Origin: an uncultured Ilumatobacter sp.
GTDB taxonomy: Bacteria > Actinomycetota > Acidimicrobiia > Acidimicrobiales > Ilumatobacteraceae
DNA length: 64,000 bases
NCBI GenBank assembly: GCA_905182555.1
Contig: CAJJBX010000011.1
Span: 30,413 to 94,412 of the forward strand
Direction: 5' to 3'
This document shows, in pieces, positions 43,986 through 52,107 of the stretch. The notes beneath the pieces are model-generated. The model was not told where the DNA came from. It ran no database searches and saw only the letters and a list, made by a program, of their open reading frames with translations. Numbering within the stretch: the stretch's first letter is position 1; each line of letters starts with the position of its first letter. The position numbers and the translations under genes are program-made.

Positions 43986-44919
43986 GATCAGCCTCCGATG
44001 CAGCTTCTGATTCGGTCAGTGCGTCGGCCATCAGATCGATGTCAGCGGACGTAAGGCCCGCCACAAGGCGAGCCGGGATATGCAACTGCACGAGCGGCAT
44101 CTCGCTGGCCAGCCGCCTGATTTCGGTGTTCTCGATCGCACGTCGCGAGCGTCGGAACGCCGCCGCCGCACGAATCACCTCGACGTCGTCACCGGTCATT
44201 TCGGCGAGTGCTGCGTCCTCAGCGGCGACATCGGGGAGCGCCGCGCCGTCGTCGACGGCATTCACCACGATCGGGCCGAGCTGAACGCCGACATCGTCTT
44301 CGAGAGCGAACGCCGTTTCGACGACCTCGTTGACCGGGGTCGTCTCGGCGAGCGTGACCAAAACGACCTGGCACCGCTCGACATCTGTGAGTAGTTCGAT
44401 CACGCCATCAGACTGGGTTCGCACGGGGCCGCTGCGCACGGCGTTGGCCAGACCAGTCGCCGACGTGAGGAATGTGATCGCATGTCCGGCAGCCGGGCCG
44501 TCAACGACAATCACGTCATAATCGCCGCTCTGTTCGTACTGCTTGATCTTGCCAAGCACGACGACATCGTCGATTCCAGGCGCCGCAGTACCGATCATGT
44601 CGATGACACCGGTTTTGTTCAATCGCTTGGCGATTCGCTGAAAACCATGGTCCCGGAGGTACTCGTCGAGTGCATCAGCGGCCGATATTTGAACGACTTC
44701 AAGAGTGCCGCCAGACGGGTCATCACCGGCGCTGCGAAGAAGATCGTCGAGGGTCGGCTTGCCGTCAAGTTCGACCACGAGTACACGTCGTCCGTCACGA
44801 CTAGCCGCGCGAGCGATGACAGCCGTTACTGTTGTCTTTCCGACACCCCCCTTGCCCGCCACAATGACAACATTCGTGGCGGTCAACGACTGCAGCGGAC
44901 TCTCATGTTCCGGAGGCAC
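43978..44919 (-). CDS. Get3/ArsA-family ATPase, first of a pair
   Basis: The 313-residue paralogue has P-loop VAGKGGVGKTTVTAVIARAA, then VVELDGKPTLDDLL and DVIVVDGPAAGHAITFLTSA, in which the switch II sequence is GPAAGH rather than TPP. It likely forms a heterodimer with the next gene product, since the two genes overlap by 8 bp and such pairs are conserved in actinobacteria. The GTG at 44919 is only 2 bp from the divergent NfeD start; an internal start near LTATNVVIV is also possible. Confidence 0.82.
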   Translation of the reverse strand: MPPEHESPLQSLTATNVVIVAGKGGVGKTTVTAVIARAASRDGRRVLVVELDGKPTLDDLLRSAGDDPSGGTLEVVQISAADALDEYLRDHGFQRIAKRLNKTGVIDMIGTAAPGIDDVVVLGKIKQYEQSGDYDVIVVDGPAAGHAITFLTSATGLANAVRSGPVRTQSDGVIELLTDVERCQVVLVTLAETTPVNEVVETAFALEDDVGVQLGPIVVNAVDDGAALPDVAAEDAALAEMTGDDVEVIRAAAAFRRSRRAIENTEIRRLASEMPLVQLHIPARLVAGLTSADIDLMADALTESEAASEADRG

Positions 44920-44921
44920 CT

Positions 44922-46379
44922 TTGCGCAGACTAGCGATCGCTTTGCTCACAATGGCGGCCGGGCTCTCGATGTTCGGCGGCGCGGCAAACGCCCAGACCG
45001 ACAACGAGAGCAACGGCGTCGACACCGTGACAACTCCAGGTGGCGCTGACATCGCCCCGGTTGATGTGCTGCAGGTGAGCGGATTTGTCGATGACATCCT
45101 CATTGACGAGATCAGCAACGCCATCGAACGGGCACAAAACGGCGGTGCTCAGGCACTGATCCTGCAGGTCAACAGCGATGGCACAATCGTCGACGACAAT
45201 GTCGTCGCCAAGCTACTGAACGACATCGCAAACGCCCCCATACCAATCGGCGTGTGGGTTGGTCCGACCGGTTCCCGCTTTTACGGACCCGCTGCCCAGA
45301 TGCTCGCCGTCGCCGACGTCACGGGCATGGCGCCCGGAGCCCGCGTCGGTTACATCGGAGTCCCGCTGAAAATTCCTTCGGCTGACATCGACTTCGGTGT
45401 CGCTGAAGAGACCCTACGTAACGGATCGGTCGGCCTCAGCGAAGCCCGAGCCCTCGACATCTTCAAGCAACGCATCGACGACGAAGGCATCCCCACGGTC
45501 ACCTCGATGCTGCAGGCCATGAATGGCTACGAAGAGTCCGGCAACATCTTGCTGACTACCGAGCAAGTCGTCACCGACGACGGCAATCTGCGCTTCGACA
45601 CCGTGGCAACGGTGCGCTTCTCCAAGCTGTCACTGATTGACCAGCTCTTCCACACGGTGGCCAGCCCGCCAGTCGCGTACCTGCTGCTCCTGACTGGCCT
45701 CGCATTGCTCGTGTTTGAGTTCTACACAGCCGGCGTCGGTGTGGGTGGTGTGGTCGGCGCAGTTTGCACGTTCCTCGCCTTCAGCGGACTCTCAGTGCTT
45801 CCAACGCGAACGTGGGCAATCGTCGTCATCGGCGTCGCGATGCTTGCCTTCTCCGTCGATGTTCAAGTTGGGATACCCAGGTTTTGGACGGGGGTCGGCT
45901 TGCTGCTGACCGTCATCGGAACAGCGTTCTTGTTCGAATCGCTGCCGGGCACAAGCATGCGCCCAACGTGGATTGCCCTACTTGCAGGCCTCGGCGGCAT
46001 CACCCTCACATTCATCGTCGGCATGCCGAACATGGTCCGCACCCGATTCGCCACGCCGACCATCGGTCGTGAGTGGATGATCGGCGAAATCGGCACCGTC
46101 ATCACCGATGTCGACCCTGACGGCGTCGTCGAGATTGGCACCAGCCGCTGGCGAGCCCGCACTAATCGAGCGACTCCTGTGTTGGCGGGCGAGCAAGTCC
46201 GCGTCGCTGAAATCGATGGGATTACACTCGAAGTCGAGCCGCTCGAAGGCGCTGCGAAGGACTATCGCGAAATGCGCGACAAGGACGCCGACACGCTCGA
46301 CAGCGACGAAACAACCGACGAAACAACCGACGAAACAACCGTCAAAAGCGGTTTGACTTCACCCAAAGTGCCTGAATAG
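44922..46379 (+). CDS. NfeD/ClpP-type membrane protease-like protein
   Basis: The 485-residue protein has a signal peptide (LAIALLTMAAGLSMFGGAAN), a ClpP-crotonase-like domain (ALILQVNSDGTIVDDNVVAK), several membrane helices and a cytoplasmic or external OB fold (IGEIGTVITDVDPDGVVEIG). The segment expected to hold the catalytic Ser reads GPTGSRFYGPAAQ (residues 114-126). The usual A-S-A-G core is missing, so protease activity is doubtful. The TTG start is backed by GGAGG five bases upstream. The tail DETTDETTDETT is a short tandem repeat. Confidence 0.85.
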   Translation: MRRLAIALLTMAAGLSMFGGAANAQTDNESNGVDTVTTPGGADIAPVDVLQVSGFVDDILIDEISNAIERAQNGGAQALILQVNSDGTIVDDNVVAKLLNDIANAPIPIGVWVGPTGSRFYGPAAQMLAVADVTGMAPGARVGYIGVPLKIPSADIDFGVAEETLRNGSVGLSEARALDIFKQRIDDEGIPTVTSMLQAMNGYEESGNILLTTEQVVTDDGNLRFDTVATVRFSKLSLIDQLFHTVASPPVAYLLLLTGLALLVFEFYTAGVGVGGVVGAVCTFLAFSGLSVLPTRTWAIVVIGVAMLAFSVDVQVGIPRFWTGVGLLLTVIGTAFLFESLPGTSMRPTWIALLAGLGGITLTFIVGMPNMVRTRFATPTIGREWMIGEIGTVITDVDPDGVVEIGTSRWRARTNRATPVLAGEQVRVAEIDGITLEVEPLEGAAKDYREMRDKDADTLDSDETTDETTDETTVKSGLTSPKVPE

Positions 46380-46401
46380 TCCATTTTTCACGAATTGTCA
46401 C

Positions 46402-46431
46402 TTGACCAGCGCAATGTCAAACGCCTACCGT
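46402..46431 (+). promoter_or_regulatory. probable promoter of the WhiB gene, leaderless type
   Basis: TTGACC (46402-46407) and TACCGT (46426-46431) are 18 bp apart. Transcription would begin near 46438, which coincides with an in-frame GTG at 46439. This suggests a leaderless message starting there instead of at 46430. Confidence 0.45.
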
Positions 46432-46438
46432 GGTTGAC

Positions 46439-46702
46439 GTGCAGTTGGTTCCAATGCAACTAGATTCAGTTGATTGGCGCAGCCAAGCCGCCTGTCAAGG
46501 CGAAATGGGGAACGCGTTCTACCCGCCACTAAGCTCCGAGCGGCGAGCGATCAGGTTGGCTCGCGAGAGGCGCGCGAAGCAGGTCTGTGCATCATGCGGG
46601 GTACAAACAGCATGCCTCGAGCAGGCCCTTGACAACGGCGAGCGATACGGCATCTGGGGTGGCCTCACCGATCTCGAACGGAAGCATCTCAGCGCCAGCT
46701 GA
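46439..46702 (+). CDS. WhiB-family iron-sulfur regulator
   Basis: The 87-residue product (90 if the GTG at 46430 is used) has the four Fe-S Cys of WhiB proteins. They are one in SQAACQGEM, a CxxC pair in KQVCASCGVQ, and one in TACLEQAL, followed by the conserved turn GIWGGLT. It would bind a [4Fe-4S] cluster and act with the primary sigma factor. The start at 46439 is inferred from the upstream promoter. A palindrome follows its stop by 2 bp. Confidence 0.9.
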   Translation: MQLVPMQLDSVDWRSQAACQGEMGNAFYPPLSSERRAIRLARERRAKQVCASCGVQTACLEQALDNGERYGIWGGLTDLERKHLSAS

Positions 46703-46703
46703 C

Positions 46704-46734
46704 CGGTCGCACTGTGTCAGGCACAGTGTGACCG
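46704..46734. repeat. palindrome family 2, between whiB and selB
   Basis: A 13-base stem (CGGTCGCACTGTG with CACAGTGTGACCG, one G-T pair) closes a TCAGG loop. It fills the gap between the convergent whiB and selB stops and probably terminates both. The other copy is at 52075. Confidence 0.85.
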
Positions 46735-48453
46735 CTACACCGGAGGAAGCCGGGGGCCACCAATACGGACGTCTTCGCGACGCCGTGTGACCCCGCGAGC
46801 GTCAAGTTCAGCAACGAGTGGCAGCACGAACTTGCGGCTTGCTCCGGTCGCGTCGCGAAACTGGGCCACAGTGAAGCCGTCTACATGTTCGGCGAGAAGT
46901 TCGGCAGCGACGTAACCCGCTGCCTCAATCGCATCACGGTGGAACCCGATCCCGTCACGCTGAATGACGTGGCCACGCCGAACCAGCTCGCGCAGATCGT
47001 TGCGGTCGACGTCGGCAAGCGAAGACGGCATGAATCCGCCGCCGAGCAACTCGGCCAGCACCGGATGATCCTCGTACGGATCAATTGCATCAGCAGGCTG
47101 GACAAGGCCGGCCGTAACAACGACCTTGTCGAGGGTCGAGAGTATCGCCCGCTCCCGATCGTCGAATGCTGCGAGGTCGACGCCTGCCGGGCCGGCCTCT
47201 TCGACCCGGGCAACGATCATCGCGGCCAGTTCGGCAAGCGACTCGGGCGACGTGACCCATTCACCGATCACCGGATCAACGACCTCACCGGTGAGTTGCT
47301 CGATTTCGTCGATCGTCAACCATCCGCGCTCGCTCACCAATCGATCGATGCTGCGATCGGGTGCGGCACGAGACGCACGCAGAACAGGATCGATATCGAG
47401 CACTTCTCCCCCACCGATTGTCTCGTCACGACCGGATTCACGCAGGACAAAACGATCGCCAGGCAAGAGCGGAACTGCTGCCGGGAGAAACAGCCTGACC
47501 GCGCCGGTGCTTCCAGGCGACAACTCTTCGACGCCGAGCACGCGCAGCTTGACTGCGTACTCACCAGAACCGATGTAGGCAACGTACGCACCACGACGCG
47601 ACACATCATGATTGAGCGCATCGAGCACGCGCAGCGAAGCGTCGAATCGGCTGGTGAGCCGCCAGCGATCAGGTTCGATCACTGCATCGCCGCGCTTCAG
47701 GTCGTTGTGGTCGACGCCAGCGAGGTTGACGGCAACGCGATTACCCGCGCCGACTTCGTCAACTGTCTGCCCGGCAGTTTGGATCGTGCGGACACGCGCC
47801 GAATGACCACCCGGCTCGATGCTGACCAACTGGTCGTTCCGCAATGTGCCACCCACCAAGGTCCCGGTGCCGACCGTGCCGCTGCCTTTGGCAGCGAAGA
47901 CGCGATCGAGCCACAGGCGCGGTCGCTTACGATCGGCCACTGCTGCGCTGCAGGCGATGAGTTCATCGAGCGCCACGCGCACCTCGTCCATGCCAACTCC
48001 AGTTATCGACGAGACCGGCAACATCGGGCTGTCTTGGAGGAACGTGTCGGCGACGTGTTCTGCAACTTCGAGCTCAGCAAGTTCGAGCCATTCGTTGTCA
48101 ACAAGGTCGACTTTGGTGAGAGCAATGATGCCGTTCTCGATGCCGAGGAGTTCAAGGATGCGGAGGTGCTCCTCCGACTGAGGCTTCCACCCCTCTGTTG
48201 CGGCCACGACGAACACGCATGCGGTGACGCCGCCGACTCCGGCGAGCATGTTGCGCAGGAATTTCACGTGCCCCGGAACGTCGATGAAGCTCAGTTCAGC
48301 TCCGGAGGGCAACACCGTGTGGGCGAAGCCGAGGTCGATGGTCAACCCACGCCGCTTCTCTTCTTCTAAGCGATCGGGGTCGGTACCTGTGAGCGATTGG
48401 ACCAGCGACGATTTTCCGTGATCGACGTGCCCAGCTGTCGCGATGACGGTCAT
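46735..48453 (-). CDS. selB: selenocysteine-specific elongation factor SelB
   Basis: The 572-residue translational GTPase delivers Sec-tRNA to UGA. G-motifs are GHVDHGKSS (from residue 8), RRGLTIDLG, DVPGH at 58-62 and TKVD at 113-116. The EF-Tu-like domains II and III follow (GSGTVGTGTLVGGTLRNDQL), with C-terminal winged helices that would bind the SECIS hairpin (GFTVAQFRDATGASRKFVLP). The gene is intact and overlaps selA by 4 bp. Confidence 0.96.
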   Translation of the reverse strand: MTVIATAGHVDHGKSSLVQSLTGTDPDRLEEEKRRGLTIDLGFAHTVLPSGAELSFIDVPGHVKFLRNMLAGVGGVTACVFVVAATEGWKPQSEEHLRILELLGIENGIIALTKVDLVDNEWLELAELEVAEHVADTFLQDSPMLPVSSITGVGMDEVRVALDELIACSAAVADRKRPRLWLDRVFAAKGSGTVGTGTLVGGTLRNDQLVSIEPGGHSARVRTIQTAGQTVDEVGAGNRVAVNLAGVDHNDLKRGDAVIEPDRWRLTSRFDASLRVLDALNHDVSRRGAYVAYIGSGEYAVKLRVLGVEELSPGSTGAVRLFLPAAVPLLPGDRFVLRESGRDETIGGGEVLDIDPVLRASRAAPDRSIDRLVSERGWLTIDEIEQLTGEVVDPVIGEWVTSPESLAELAAMIVARVEEAGPAGVDLAAFDDRERAILSTLDKVVVTAGLVQPADAIDPYEDHPVLAELLGGGFMPSSLADVDRNDLRELVRRGHVIQRDGIGFHRDAIEAAGYVAAELLAEHVDGFTVAQFRDATGASRKFVLPLVAELDARGVTRRREDVRIGGPRLPPV

Positions 48454-49739
48454 CCGCCCGCCGCCAGCAGCGCATTGATCACTATCTGATCGTCGACCGG
48501 GTCAATTGAGCGAAGATCGAGCGACGTCCGGTCGTCACGCGAACGCGCGACGACTGGCGTGGCGAACTGTCGGAGCGGTTTGAGGAGGTCACCGTCAATC
48601 ACCACGCCGACCGACGGCATCGTGACGCCAGGTGCAGAGCCTGCACCGGGCAATGCTTCGGTCGACTCGACCCGTGCGGTTCGATGGACCAACCGGACGG
48701 CATCGACGATCGACTCGGCCCGCGCCCGCAGCTCATCAATCGGGGTTGCGACCATCCTCCAGAACGCGATGTCGGTCACAGCACGCTTGTCGAGATAGGT
48801 GAGCGCAGTTGTTTGCAGCGCCGCGAGCACTAAGCCTCCGGGTCGAAGCGCCCGTGCAAGCGGATGACGCAAGCACTGTTCGACGAGGTCGGCACGACCG
48901 GCGATGATCCCGGCCTGCGGACCGCCGAGCAGCTTGTCGCCGCTGAACGTGATCAAGTCGGCTCCGTCGGCAATGGCCTGCACTGCGGCCGGTTCGCCAG
49001 CCAGCCAGGCCGGCGGCGCACCGGGCAGCCACGGACATGTGGAGTCAACGAGGCCGCTGCCAATATCGGCAACGACGGGAACGCCGAGCGTCGCCAGGTC
49101 GGCGATCGAGGTCTCCTCGACAAAACCCTCCACCCGGTAGTTGCTCGGGTGGACCTTGAGCACCATCGCCGCGTCGACATCGGCGCGAGCGATTGCTTTT
49201 GCGTAGTCGCTGACGCGCGTGCGGTTAGTAGTGCCGACGTCGACGAGCCGGGAACCGGACTGTTCGATCACTTCGGGAACGCGGAACGATCCACCGATCT
49301 CGACGCTCTCGCCTCGGCTGACTGGAACATCACGCCCTTCGGCGAGCGCCGCTACGACGAGCAGTACCGCCGCCGCGTTGTTGTTGACGACCATTGCCTT
49401 TTCTGCGCCGCACAGTCGAGCAAAAAGTTGACCGACGGCGGCCTGACGCGATCCTCGCTGCCCGGTCGACAGGTCGAACTCGACGGTCTGCGCCGATGCT
49501 GCCTGCTGGTGGGCGAGCGGTGCCCGACCGAGGTTTGTGTGGAGGAGCACGCCGGTTGCGTTGACGACCGGCGTCAGCAAGGTGCGCCGAAACTGCTCCG
49601 CTCGTGCGGCTGCCGATTCGTAATCACCGGCGTTGATCGCGTCTCGGGCGATGTCGACGAGGATTGGGTGTGGGAGACCCGAGGCCTTCAGCGATCGGGC
49701 GAGTTTGTCCACCGACGGTGGACGGGAAGGCGCAGTCAT
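48450..49739 (-). CDS. selA: L-seryl-tRNA(Sec) selenium transferase SelA
   Basis: The 429-residue PLP enzyme converts Ser-tRNA-Sec to Sec-tRNA-Sec with selenophosphate. It shows VNATGVLLHTNLGRAPLA, the conserved GSR in STGQRGSRQAAV, NNNAAAVLLVV and the Schiff-base Lys269 in FSGDKLLGGPQAGII. The first 20 residues are shorter than in E. coli SelA. It is first in the selA-selB pair, with tRNA-Sec encoded 37 kb away. No selD lies nearby. Confidence 0.96.
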   Translation of the reverse strand: MTAPSRPPSVDKLARSLKASGLPHPILVDIARDAINAGDYESAAARAEQFRRTLLTPVVNATGVLLHTNLGRAPLAHQQAASAQTVEFDLSTGQRGSRQAAVGQLFARLCGAEKAMVVNNNAAAVLLVVAALAEGRDVPVSRGESVEIGGSFRVPEVIEQSGSRLVDVGTTNRTRVSDYAKAIARADVDAAMVLKVHPSNYRVEGFVEETSIADLATLGVPVVADIGSGLVDSTCPWLPGAPPAWLAGEPAAVQAIADGADLITFSGDKLLGGPQAGIIAGRADLVEQCLRHPLARALRPGGLVLAALQTTALTYLDKRAVTDIAFWRMVATPIDELRARAESIVDAVRLVHRTARVESTEALPGAGSAPGVTMPSVGVVIDGDLLKPLRQFATPVVARSRDDRTSLDLRSIDPVDDQIVINALLAAGG

Positions 49740-49841
49740 ATGCCGCCTCCCAGGAAAAACGGTCGGGTTGTCACGCTGCGTAGCCTACGAGGCGCCGCGA
49801 AACCTTCCCTGCCCGGGCCGCGCTGTCGGGAAACGTTAGGC

Positions 49842-50399
49842 ATGGACGTGCTGCAACTCGACCCGACCAACGCCACGCATGTCAGACAGTTCAGAGAGAT
49901 CCGACTGTGCGCGCTACACACCGACCCTGCAGCATTCGACTCCACCTATGAACGAGAACTGGCTTTCAGCGATGCCGCATGGCGAGGACACCTTGCAAGC
50001 TTTGCAGGCCATCCTGGTGCTGTTCTCGCCGTTTACACCGCCGCTACTACCGGGGGGAGCGCCGCGCCTGGCGCAGGGCCGAACCAGGTTGCTTCACCCG
50101 TCGGCATCGTCGGCGTTAACCTCCCTGAGCCCACAGACGCGGCGATCTGGGGCATGTGGGTGGCGCCCGAGAGTCGACGGCGGGGCCTTGCGGCAGAACT
50201 CCTCCACAACGCTGAGGCCTGGGCAGCCAAATCTGGTGCGGATACCGCGACCCTGTGGGTACACCGCTCGAACATTGAGGCGCAGGCGCTCCACCACAGC
50301 CGTGGCTACAAACTCGTCGAACCGGATGACCTCCCCGCAGATGTCCCCGATGCATGTTGCGCAGAGGTCTGCATGCGGGCACGCCTCGCATCGACCTGA
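49842..50399 (+). CDS. GNAT-family N-acetyltransferase
   Basis: The 185-residue protein has the GNAT pattern: an N-terminal strand-helix (LQLDPTNATHVRQFREIRL), a central beta-hairpin and the acetyl-CoA loop WVAPESRRRGLAAELLHNAE. The C-terminal VHRSNIEAQALHHSRGYKLV follows. The substrate is unknown. ATG at 49842 is chosen because the longer frame would run antisense to selA. It is divergent from selA across about 100 bp. Confidence 0.85.
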   Translation: MDVLQLDPTNATHVRQFREIRLCALHTDPAAFDSTYERELAFSDAAWRGHLASFAGHPGAVLAVYTAATTGGSAAPGAGPNQVASPVGIVGVNLPEPTDAAIWGMWVAPESRRRGLAAELLHNAEAWAAKSGADTATLWVHRSNIEAQALHHSRGYKLVEPDDLPADVPDACCAEVCMRARLAST

Positions 50400-50420
50400 G
50401 CTGCTCTACGCTGTTGTGCC

Positions 50421-50848
50421 GTGAGCTCGCTGCCGATTCCGATCGTTCAACTCGACCCTGACCTGCCGCTGCCGAGGTACGCCCACGAGGGCGACGCTGG
50501 CCTCGACCTGTACGCCGCTGAGGACGCAACAATTGCTGCGGGCGGTGGCCGTGCGCTTGTCGCCACTGGCATCTCCATCGCTATTCCGATCGGGTACGGC
50601 GGCTTTGTTCTCCCGCGTAGTGGCATGGCGCTCAAGCATGGGATCAGCGTCGTCAACGCCCCCGCTATCGTGAGCTAGGCGGCGAGATCAAGGTCATCCG
50701 AAAGCCGGGCGTGGGTCATCACCCTCATAGTTTGAAGGATCCGAAGCCCATTGTGGACTTTATCTTGGCCCACCAGGTCGAATGGCAAGTCACCGACAAC
50801 TTGGACGGCCAGGACCGCGGCGGCGGCTTTGGCCACTCGGGCTCCTGA
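50421..50848 (+). CDS. dut: dUTP diphosphatase, disrupted by a foreign-looking segment
   Basis: The N-terminal part (GTG at 50421) is a clear trimeric dUTPase: [19 protein letters not shown] is motif 1, [17 protein letters not shown] is motif 2, and it meets a TAG at 50676. From about 50666 another frame reads [20 protein letters not shown] and [14 protein letters not shown], which resembles the end of an alpha/beta hydrolase. The dUTPase C-terminus then returns ([20 protein letters not shown]) to 50848. Motifs 3 and 4 are replaced. The inserted stretch is about 110 bp. The gene is normally essential, so this is probably a chimeric assembly; recombination is the alternative. Confidence 0.82.
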
Positions 50849-50851
50849 TCC

Positions 50852-51643
50852 TCAGCCCCAAGCAAAAACGGGTTGCTCAAACTCACTGACGCGGCAGTCG
50901 GCGCCGATCTTGCCTTCGAGGCCGACCCAGCGGAACTGCAAGATCACGGCGCCAGTCGGCGCGTGAATCAGGTCGCCACTCAGCGGAACCTGCACGACAG
51001 GTCGGTCGCTCTCGGGGATTTCGACGAAGCGCGGTGAGTCGTCGCGGCACAGTTCGTGCAAGCCAATGCGGTATGCAGCGAGCACCTCGTCGGGGCTCGG
51101 CTCGAGCACGAGATCGGCACCACCCCACACGACGACAGGTGTCATCACATAGCCCGATCGAGTCGCGTAGTCGTCGAGCAGCCCGAGCACCGCTGACTCC
51201 GGCAGCCGCACCCCAACTTCCTCGTCGGTCTCGCGTAGCGCCGCTTCGATCACGGTTTCGCCAGCGTCGATCCGACCGCCAGGGAGCGCCCACTGCGCCG
51301 AATGGGTATTCAGTCGAACTGCTCGGCGGCAGAGGACGAACGCTGCACCACCGGCCACACCTTCCATACGACCGTCGAGGAGATGGGCAATGTCATCAGC
51401 AACCGGGATCTTCGACATCCCGTCCTGCGTCGAGGGATGCGCATCGACACGGTCCGAACCCTGCTCGGAATCAACAACGACGATGGCGACGGCGGCGTGA
51501 CGGCGACCATCGAGCGGAAGTTGGAGACGATCATGCGCCGCAAGATTCAGTTCGATCCGGGAGCGAAGGGCATCGTCATAGGTGATCACCAGACCAGCAT
51601 CGCCGATCGGCACTCCACCGGCCGGGTCGGATCGTTCACACAT
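50852..51643 (-). CDS. Nudix hydrolase, CoA pyrophosphatase-like
   Basis: The 263-residue protein has a complete Nudix box, GGRIDAGETVIEAALRETDE with EVGV, preceded by HSAQWALP. The long N-terminal region (VITYDDALRSRIELNLAAHD) and the segment between box and C-terminus resemble CoA or NADH pyrophosphatases of the NudL/NudC type, but the CoA signature is not clear. It lies 3 bp from the end of dut on the opposite strand. Confidence 0.8.
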   Translation of the reverse strand: MCERSDPAGGVPIGDAGLVITYDDALRSRIELNLAAHDRLQLPLDGRRHAAVAIVVVDSEQGSDRVDAHPSTQDGMSKIPVADDIAHLLDGRMEGVAGGAAFVLCRRAVRLNTHSAQWALPGGRIDAGETVIEAALRETDEEVGVRLPESAVLGLLDDYATRSGYVMTPVVVWGGADLVLEPSPDEVLAAYRIGLHELCRDDSPRFVEIPESDRPVVQVPLSGDLIHAPTGAVILQFRWVGLEGKIGADCRVSEFEQPVFAWG

Positions 51644-52074
51644 GCACCTGCTGTCTCGGTCGCGACAATGCTCTCTCTACGCAACGACGACCTCGGCTAC
51701 GAGACAAATTGTTTCGTCTGTGAGTAGTCGAATAACCGAGGGCGATAGATCCCATTCTTTCACGACACCGATCGCAACGTTGTCTCGGCAGAGTTCGCGC
51801 TACCCAATGCTTTTAGTGGCGCCCCAACGATGCGGGATCGCAGGATGGCGGGATGGCAGGATGGCGAGATCGCAGGATGGCGGGATCGCGGGATCGCGGT
51901 ACACGACGAGGCGAGGGCCTGGGCGTGCATCGCAATCGGTCGGCGCTGGGCAGTCACCAGCGAAACGATTTGGTCGCGCGGTCTACATCGACAAGCCCCA
52001 CCTGGTTGAAGCCGAGATCATCGAGCAAACCGAAACCGACAAGATTCACGAGTCGATGCACCTCGACTGACAGT
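51644..52074. other. 430-bp region with minisatellite and a possible gene tail
   Basis: No complete gene is recognised. A plus-strand frame ends with AVYIDKPHLVEAEIIEQTET and then DKIHESMHLD and a TGA at 52070. This acidic tail reads like a genuine protein end, and a palindrome like that after whiB follows at once. The upstream part of the frame passes through a short tandem repeat and looks non-coding, so a remnant gene is likely. Confidence 0.4.
51834..51897. repeat. 8-bp minisatellite, eight units
   Basis: Eight head-to-tail units of consensus RGGATSGC (variants GGGATCGC, AGGATGGC, GGGATGGC, GAGATCGC) span 64 bp. It lies in the non-coding space between the Nudix gene and the possible gene tail. 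The unit is not a multiple of three. Confidence 0.85.
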
Positions 52075-52107
52075 CCGGTCACACTGTGCCTGACACAGTG
52101 GGACCGG
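52075..52107. repeat. palindrome family 2, adjoining nadE
   Basis: A 14-base stem (CCGGTCACACTGTG with CACAGTGGGACCGG, one mismatch) closes a CCTGA loop. It abuts the nadE stop and follows the TGA at 52070 by 4 bp. Its sequence matches the copy at 46704 in the stem core. Confidence 0.85.

Noticed and set aside
46885..48369. Plus-strand frame of 494 residues
   Set aside because: It is antisense to the intact, fully motif-bearing selB gene.
51834..51897. Possible replication origin iterons
   Set aside because: Units are GC-rich 8-mers without spacing, and no initiator gene or AT-rich unwinding region is near.
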